64,000 nucleotides of DNA, from contig MU004238.1 of assembly GCA_010405405.1 (NCBI GenBank), positions 321,530 through 385,529 on the forward strand, in the 5' to 3' direction. Below the pieces are notes generated by a model that was not told the DNA's origin, searched no databases, and was given only the letters and a program-made list of their open reading frames with translations. Positions 56,789-64,000 of the stretch are shown piece after piece; the stretch's first letter is position 1, and each line of letters starts with the position of its first letter. Source of the stretch: Microthyrium microscopicum. Lineage: Eukaryota > Ascomycota > Dothideomycetes > Microthyriales > Microthyriaceae. A program made the position numbers and the translations under genes.

Positions 56789-58161
56789 TCATCTTTGGTC
56801 CTCTGGTCGATGATGGGGATTTGGACGACTTGTGGCACCATTAGGCCCTCTGACGCGAGTTGGATCGTTTTGAGCTATTGAGGGATTAGCGGATTGCTCG
56901 CTAGATATGAGAGGTGGCTATCATTACCTGCTTGTCCAGCTTCTTCGGCCTTTGACCGAGTTTCTGGCACAAGTACCGCACCGGGAAGACTTTGGCAAAG
57001 CTCTAGAGCCAGATCAATGGCAATGTTCTGAGCCAACTCCTTGTCTTCTTTCATGTCCTCGCCCTTGAGACGAAATTTTTCTGGCTTTGCCAGGTCCCTC
57101 CGTCTCAAGTTTCGGATTTCTTCTATAACGTAGAGCAGTGTAGGTTCAGTACATCTTATACGATCACCACCATGCTTTTTGAAGTTGCGAACATATCGTC
57201 TTGTGACATCAGTAGCGCCATCCCGAGAAAACGCAATGCAGTAGCTAAGTTTGCGGCCCCATCCTTGTGTATAAAGTCTTGGCTGATCAAAGCGGCCCTC
57301 ACATGGATCGACGTGTACCCATCGTTTTTGGTGTGTAGAAAATATTTCAACCCAGACGTGATCTTCAGAGTTCCAGATCCAGCGGACACGAAGCCCCATT
57401 GCGCGACATAGCATGCCGAAGCAGTTGGTCCATTCACCAACACGGCCTCGGCGGGTGGTCATGAGCACAAAAGCGTCGTTATATCTTGGGAAGCGTTCGA
57501 AATGTCCACATTGAGCTAGTGAGCACTTGTATATCTCGACAGAGTTTGCGCCGTGTGCTTTCTCTTCATCTGAAGGGGCACCCATTCCAACGCCCTGGGT
57601 TGGGGATCCACAAGTTGCACAGTATGGATTGTTGACCCAGGAGAAAAAGCTGCCTCGGAACCATTTCATAAGAGCCTTGATAAGGCAATCTTGATATCCT
57701 AGTTTAGGCTCTTGGTGACCCAAGGATGCTGCTTCGGCTTGGTTGATTTGTGACTCTTCATCGGCCTCTGCATATATCCGTTCCAATGGTACAGATCGGA
57801 GGGCTTCGTCGAGTAGACCGGGATTTTCCCAATTCATTGGCATGTTTGCAAGAGTATGTAGCATGCTTCGGAATCTAATAGCTCTGGCGTCTGTTGGGGC
57901 GGTAGGTACGAGGGGTATATTACGGATGGAGTTGTATGAGGGTGGCGGAGGGATGGGTTCGTGGTAATCATGGAAATCCGAGTAGGGTGCCGGTGAGCTT
58001 GATCTGGATAGATCATTCATGCGTTTTGTGCTGAGAACTCGTCGAAATCTTTTGGTCATTCTGCATACTTCATCTTGTGGTTGTTCAGGCGCTATCGATG
58101 GAGCAGCACTGGGTGGTGGTGGGGCCATTCTGGCTGGTGGTGGAGGTGGCCTGCCAGCCAT
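56789..58161 (-). CDS. PNG1: Peptide:N-glycanase homologue PNG1 lacking the catalytic cysteine
   Basis: Two exons (56928-58161 and 56789-56874, joined across a GTAATG...CAATAG intron) give 439 residues. A proline-rich N-terminus precedes the transglutaminase-like core. Zinc ligands are Cys181/184 (CATC) and Cys213/218 (KCSLAQC). The triad region reads GRVGEW at 239-244, DHVWVE with His268 and WVHVDPCE with Asp285. In yeast Png1 the first motif is GRCGEW and its Cys is the nucleophile; here it is Val241, so deglycosylation is not expected. This replacement is known from filamentous fungi, where PNG1 is thought to have a structural or ERAD-linked role. Without the last splice the tail would differ and end at 56875. 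Confidence 0.93.
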
Positions 58162-60287
58162 GGCGATTGTATAATAGTTGTTAATAATACTACTCCAGTA
58201 TAGATGGCGATGGTGTTAGGAGTTGTCGTGAGACTCGGCGGTGGGTAATCGCGGCGGGTATGCGATATGGGGGATAGACTCGAAGTGGTGGGCGGGTAGC
58301 GTCGTCTTCCGTCTGTTTGTCGAGATTACTCCAGGTGTAGCGACCAAAGTGGAGAGAGGAGAAGGAGGAGGAGGAGGAATAGTTCAGGCCAGCGAGGCAG
58401 AGTTGGTGTATGTATTTGGATTGGGGAGTGGTGGTGGAGGAAATAGGGTAGAGTAGTGAGTGAGAAAGGAAGGAGCGATTGCGACGACTTCAGACGAATG
58501 GAGGCAACGACGATGGGTGAGCCAAGGCAGGTGCAGGGAACAAATGGGAAAGAACACACGCGGGCCACAGGTGTCAGGCAAGAGCGAACTACAAGTGTAC
58601 AAGTCTAGTAGGTACGAAGGAGCCAGAGCCAGGCAGGGAAAGAGCAAGTAGTCAGAACACAAGTTGCTCTTGCGTGTTCTCAGTCAAGGCGCACATCTTA
58701 CAATCTCTATCATCGAGATGGTTCACACGTTCTTCCCAAAGAGCTGCGCAAGCACTGCGAATCCAGCACACACAGCACTGCAGACCAACAGGCCGCGTGT
58801 ACTGTCAGGCTGTGCTTGCGTGTTCACTGGCCCGTGCCAGCAATGCCAAGAGGCTGTGGTCTTGGCACCGGGCACTGCACAACTTCATCCTCACCAATTA
58901 CTCTCCAAGCCTTTCAAATCCCTAAATACTGCCCTTGTTTACGAAATATATCAGACCGTGGATATCTTCTTCTGAATCTCTGGGCATCATAGAGGCCTTC
59001 AATCAGTACGACTGCTTCGTGGACATTTGATATAAATTTCGACATGCCCATCACGAACCCCCAAAAAAGACCAGGGGCCAGACTCGTTGTTCGCACGTTG
59101 GGGAGCCAGCTTGCGTATACCTATCCTGCATTTGCTGTTTCTCCCTCTTCTCACTTGACCAATTACATTTCTCAGAGCCATCAAGACCCTGATCAAATCC
59201 AGGCCTCATCTCTAAACCTTAGCCCTCAAGCATTTCCCTACTCCAAGCTACGCTTGACTTTGGTAGCTTAAGGGGTAAATAGAAAGCTTGTTTCTCCAAG
59301 AAGTACACTAGATCATCCATTGAACCTTTTGGCATTATTTCCTTCAAAGATCGCATTTATGATAAACATGCCATTCTTGCAAACAACCACAACAACGGCC
59401 AGAATCAACCAACCTCGGAAGTTTTGGCTGACACTGATGACGAGTCTTTTCTTTGCCAAGCCCTACATTTCGGTCTAGAACATCCCTGCAACAGATCTTG
59501 CCTATTCTGACCACATGAGAAGCCCCACTGAATAATCACCACCTTCTCTGCCAAAGGAGCATCAACAACTACACATCGTGCATCGTCTACCAACGTATTT
59601 CATTATTAACTGAATATGCAAGGTATGACCTTCCATCATCATTCCCATGCCGCCTGCAGACTCCCACATCCTCCACACACTGGAAAACAGAGCCGCAAAT
59701 CCTTTTGCAAATCCCAAACCATTGGATTCGTGCTCAGCCACAGGGTATCCAATTCAGATAAATTAAACATCCATCGCTCTGTTCACCCGGGACTAGTATT
59801 TACCGTGCCGTAGCACTCTTTATCTTGATTGCATCTTCCAACTAATATATATCACCCACGATTCCACCCGCTACTACTACTAAATCGTATGCCTCGGCCA
59901 AAGACCTTTAATCAACGTACACATCACCATTTGCGCTGAGAACGCGTACGCCCTATTTTTGGCCCCAGACCTTCGATGCTTCGTGGACGCGAACGCACCG
60001 AATTATAGATACCCCATGGAGAAGATCTTTGGAATGGGTCTAGATGCTTCTTCTGTACCTGAACTTATCTGCTAGATTGTAATTCGTGGAGTTGAGTTTG
60101 CGCCACGATATGCCTTTCCCTCTTATGAAGTTCTGAACTTGCTATGTTGACATCCGCTATATACATCCCCATGGCTATAGTGCGAGAGTGCGCTAGTAGT
60201 GTGGTGGCGCATTACGTTTCAACTTACCTACCGTACTTTATCCATTGCGCAATCAGCCACATTCTTAATCAATCATTATCTCAGTTT
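58162..60287. other. Gene-poor region upstream of PNG1
   Basis: About 2.1 kb. The first few hundred bases are the GA-rich leader/promoter side of PNG1; the rest has normal base composition but no accepted gene. It ends at the MITE and AT-rich block. Confidence 0.5.
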
Positions 60288-60291
60288 CTTA

Positions 60292-60460
60292 GACGTAGCA
60301 AGCTACTTTAAAAACAGGTCGCCTTTGGCTCCCTACTTAGTTAGAGAGCCTTTAGCTCTTACTAACTAAGTATTCCTAGCTATCCTATATAAAACCTAGC
60401 TTACCCTTAGCTAATTAGATATTTTAAGATATATATAATTTTAAAGTAGCTTACTACGTC
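60292..60460. mobile_element. Small MITE with internal palindrome and TA flanks
   Basis: Ends GACGTAGCAAGCTACTTTAAAA (60292-60313) and its reverse complement at 60439-60460 differ by one C/T transition, with TA on both sides (60290-60291, 60461-60462). The middle contains a second palindrome (ACTTAGTTAG...CTAACTAAGT), so single strands could fold into a cruciform. It lies exactly at the edge of the AT-rich block. Confidence 0.7.
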
Positions 60461-60464
60461 TAAG

Positions 60465-63400
60465 TAACTCTTATTCTATTTTAATATATGCCTACTTAAT
60501 ATTTATTAATAGAAATAATTATTTTTAAACTATATTATTTTTATAACTATCTATATTATTATATTAATTTTTATATTAGTTTAATTACCTTATTCTCTTC
60601 TTTAATTTAAATTTACTATAATAATATAAAAGCGTTATACTAAGTCTAGATATTTAGCCTAGAATAACTTAATTAGTAGGAGTTTAATTATAACCTTAAT
60701 ATAATAATAAAGATAGCCTACTCTACTAAAATAATAATTTTAATTAGAAAGATAGTTTTCTTACCTTTTTAGGCCTATATTATCTCTTACTTTACTACTA
60801 AATTCTTTAATATTCTAATTTTCTAGTTTATTATCTATTCGTACTTCTTCTCCTATATAGTTAAAAAGTTAATATAATAGTAATATAAAAGAGGATAAAG
60901 AGGAAGAAAATATAGATAAGAAAAAATATAAAAAAGATAAAAAATAAGAAGAGTATAAAAAAGAGAATAAGTATAACGAAGAGGATAAATATAAAGAACT
61001 ATATAATATTATTAGTACTTACTTTTCTTTAGTACTCTTTATTCCTTCTTCTATTACTATATATAGTAATAAGATAATAAATAATAAGAAGCTAAATTTA
61101 GTACTTATATATCTTAACTCTATTAATTAGTTATTTACTAAGTTTCTTAATATATAGATTAGAGTAAAAGAATATAATTAAAAGCTTACTATATAATATT
61201 AATTATATTAATTAGTAGAATAACGTTAACTTGTCTTAAACTCTCTACTTAGGTTTTACTATTTAATAAATCTTATTAAGAGTAAAGAGTATCTATAAAG
61301 CTTTATTAATAAATTACGAAATCTCTTAAATATACCCTAGTTTAGTTAGTTTAATTTTAAAGTAGCTCTAAGTTCTATTAACTTTACTATAAATATTAAG
61401 TAGTTATAGTTAGTAGCTTCTTAATAAGTAGCTTTCTATTATAATATAATATAGTATAATTAGAGTAAGCGTAGTTTATATAAAGCTAAATCTTTAAATA
61501 TAGATAATTTATATATCTTTCTTATTACTACTATAATATATAGCTATTAAAATTATTAGAAGTCTAATCTTCTATATTTATATTTAGGTATATATCTTTA
61601 TTATACTAATATTAAAAGAAGAGTTATATAAACGTTAGGTACGTTTAGTATTTACTATAAGTATTACTATATTATATAGATTATAAATTAGATTACTAGC
61701 TATTTAAGAGTAAGATTGCCCTTTTTAGTAGTATTTTATTCCTTATTCTTACTTATTATTTATTATATATCGTTATAATAACCTTCTAGTGTCCTTCTTA
61801 TAGTAGGATATAGATATTAGAATGCTTATATAAGTATCCCTATATATTCTATATTTATCCTTACTACCTCTTACTAGTTCTTATTTATTATAAGGCCTTT
61901 TATTATCTATATTCTATAGACTATAAATATTAGAAGGCTTACATAAGTATTCCTATATCTTTTATAATTATTCTTACTAGCTTTAGGTATTCTAAAGTTA
62001 GTTTATAACCTTACGCTAATATATTTATAGCAAAAGCTTACTATATTTGTCTTTAATTCTTATATAGGCCTTATTTATAATAACTTTAACTATAAGAATT
62101 AAATTTAGAATAAGAGGGTTAGCTATAGTTATATTATAAGAAATCTAACTATAGTTACTATAGTTAAATATTCTTATTATTCACTTAGTAAATTAACTTA
62201 AGATATATATAATCTAATATATAAATTATCTCTATGCTTAATTATAAATTCTCCTCTTTATAAAGAATACCTAATTAATAAACCTATAGCTAATACTATT
62301 AAGAAAGTCTTAATATATATAAGTCTTAAAGAAACCTTTAAGACTAAACTTAAGAGTAGATTTATTAATAATAAAGATAAGAAGAAAGAACTAGTATAGC
62401 TATAGCTTAATTAACTTTCTTTAATTAAAACTAAATATTAATAATTTGCTAGTATATTTAAAAATAAAGGTACTATAGATAGTATATATAATATATATTA
62501 TAAGATTTTTATAGACGTACTTAAATTTTTAAAATATAGCTTAAATAAAGTAAATATATTAAGTATAAACTTCTACTAATATTTATAGCTAACTAACTTA
62601 TTAATAGGTAAACTTTATATCTTTACTTATTAATTATTTTTTATATATAAGAATTAACTTAATATAAAGAATAATTATACTATAAAATTTAAGTAATCTT
62701 ATTTATCTTAGGCCTTTAATTAAAAGAAGTAGCTTTATTTAATTATTAGGTAGTTTTATACTTAAAAGTATTTTAGAGAGAGTATTATTAAGAACTATTA
62801 AGGACTTATTAATTATTATAAGCGTACTTTATATTCTATTAAGTATAATATTACTACTTAAGGTCGCCTAAAGAATAAAATACGCTAGTCTATTTAGTTA
62901 TATAAGCTAAAACCTATTCTATAATAAGTATTTAATACTTAAAACTTAGCCTTATTTAAGCTTACTTTACGTCGTTATAAATACTACCCTTTAAATATAA
63001 CTTTTAATATACTAGTAGATAATACGATTATAAGAGATATTATTAAGATATTAATAGTAAATTAGGTAGTTAAAATTATTTAAGATATTTAAACTCTTAT
63101 ATATTAAGTAGAAAGTTAAATTAGTTTATATAAGAATAAAGAAGGTAGTATAATAGTACTAGAGGACGTTAATATTTAGTTCTAAACGTTATATTAATAT
63201 ATATAAGAGATCTACCTATTATTAATATTAAAATACGCTATTAAATATATAGATATTAGTTTACTTTGCTAGCTAATTAATCTTATAATATATTAGTTCT
63301 ATAAGTCTAGTTCTAATAATTATAGTAATAAGATAATATAGCTTAAGTAAAATATACTAAATACTATTAATAAACTAGAGTTATAACGCGCTATACTAGC

Positions 63401-64000
63401 TTTTAGCTTAGTTAACTAGCTTAGTAAACTATATACTTATAAGGCTATAGATTTAGGCTTAGAATATATAAATAGTAGTATAAAACTAGATATAAAAGCC
63501 TAGAAGAATTTAACTTATAATATTTATACTACTTTTAATTATATATACCTTATAAATAGTTTTAGTAAAGAGTTAAAAGCTACGCTAGAGAATTTATTTA
63601 GTAAATATATATCTAGTATAAGGAGTATTACTATTATAAAGTATAACGTTAATATAATATATAATACTTTAATTTAAGGTAATTTTATAGAGCATTAGTT
63701 TCTAGAGGCTATTTAGATTAGAAAGAATAATTACAACTCTTAAGATATATAAATATTTAGAGCCTTAATACTTATTATTAGATAAAGGCGTTTAATAAAA
63801 AGTATATAATAATTTTAAATTAAGCGCGTATAATACTTAAGAGTAGTAGAGACGTTAAGCTAAAGTTTAATACTAGTATAGTAGTAAATTATACCTAAGC
63901 TTAAGATGCTAAAGAAGAAGATAAATTTAGTAACTTTAAAGATATTAATAGATTTTAACCTAAGTTTTTAAGTTAGTTTAATTATATATATTATAATAAA
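60465..64000. mobile_element. AT-rich, RIP-degraded repeat block, family not determinable
   Basis: From here to the window end the sequence is almost pure A+T with TpA excess and dense stops in all frames, like the interior of the 50.3-53.6 kb element. No terminal repeats were found within the window and the right end is cut off. It is an old, heavily broken repeat or a nest of several. No function is expected beyond heterochromatin. Confidence 0.75.

Overview
The window is nuclear DNA of a filamentous ascomycete (Pezizomycotina). The evidence is short GT-AG introns of about 48-120 bp with CTAAC/CTGAC branch sites, fungal-type proteins (CFEM, GMC oxidoreductase, aspergillopepsin-like protease, fungal PNG1, DUF4267), and extremely AT-rich, TpA-rich blocks of the kind left by repeat-induced point mutation (RIP). 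The gene set fits Leotiomycetes, but that placement is inference. Genes are given by outer coordinates; exon boundaries are in the evidence and were checked for splice signals and reading phase by hand.

Layout. 1-0.84 kb: 3' end of the cyclase-associated protein gene. 0.84-6.4 kb: long gene-poor stretch with two MITE-like elements and the leader of an Sfp1-like zinc-finger regulator (6.4-9.2 kb). 10.6-14.2 kb: a cytochrome P450 facing a nine-exon gene for a secreted repeat protein with six regularly spaced Lys-Arg sites, which looks like a kexin-processed peptide precursor. 15.3-17.8 kb: three small secreted cysteine-rich proteins, two of them a tandem pair. 18.2-21.5 kb: a same-strand array of seven small 'MC...CGH' cysteine-rich genes and relics. 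22.8-28.8 kb: secreted exo-beta-1,3-glucanase, GrpB-like protein, PLAC8 protein and GFA-fold protein. 29.5-33.1 kb: a large low-complexity protein with tryptophan-glycine repeats and a small Cys protein. 34.1-41.8 kb: secreted protein, CFEM protein, DUF4267 membrane protein, GMC oxidoreductase, pepsin-like protease. 43.5-50 kb: membrane protein, mitochondrial isoleucyl-tRNA synthetase, RRM-like protein. 50.26-53.58 kb: RIP-degraded DNA transposon with near-perfect terminal inverted repeats and TA flanks. 53.8-58.2 kb: GH5 glycosylceramidase/steryl-glucosidase-type enzyme and PNG1. 60.3-64 kb: a MITE, then an AT-rich degraded repeat block to the window end.

Taken together, 12.6-24.2 kb is a small-protein and secretome-rich island (peptide precursor, Cys-rich secreted proteins, CGH array, wall glucanase) next to housekeeping genes. 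Several genes show unusual structure: tandem exon duplication, an ATG-only exon, a 15-nt microexon, and two cases where coding sequence continues in frame past a stop codon. The best candidate for something undescribed is the repeat precursor at 12.6-14.2 kb.
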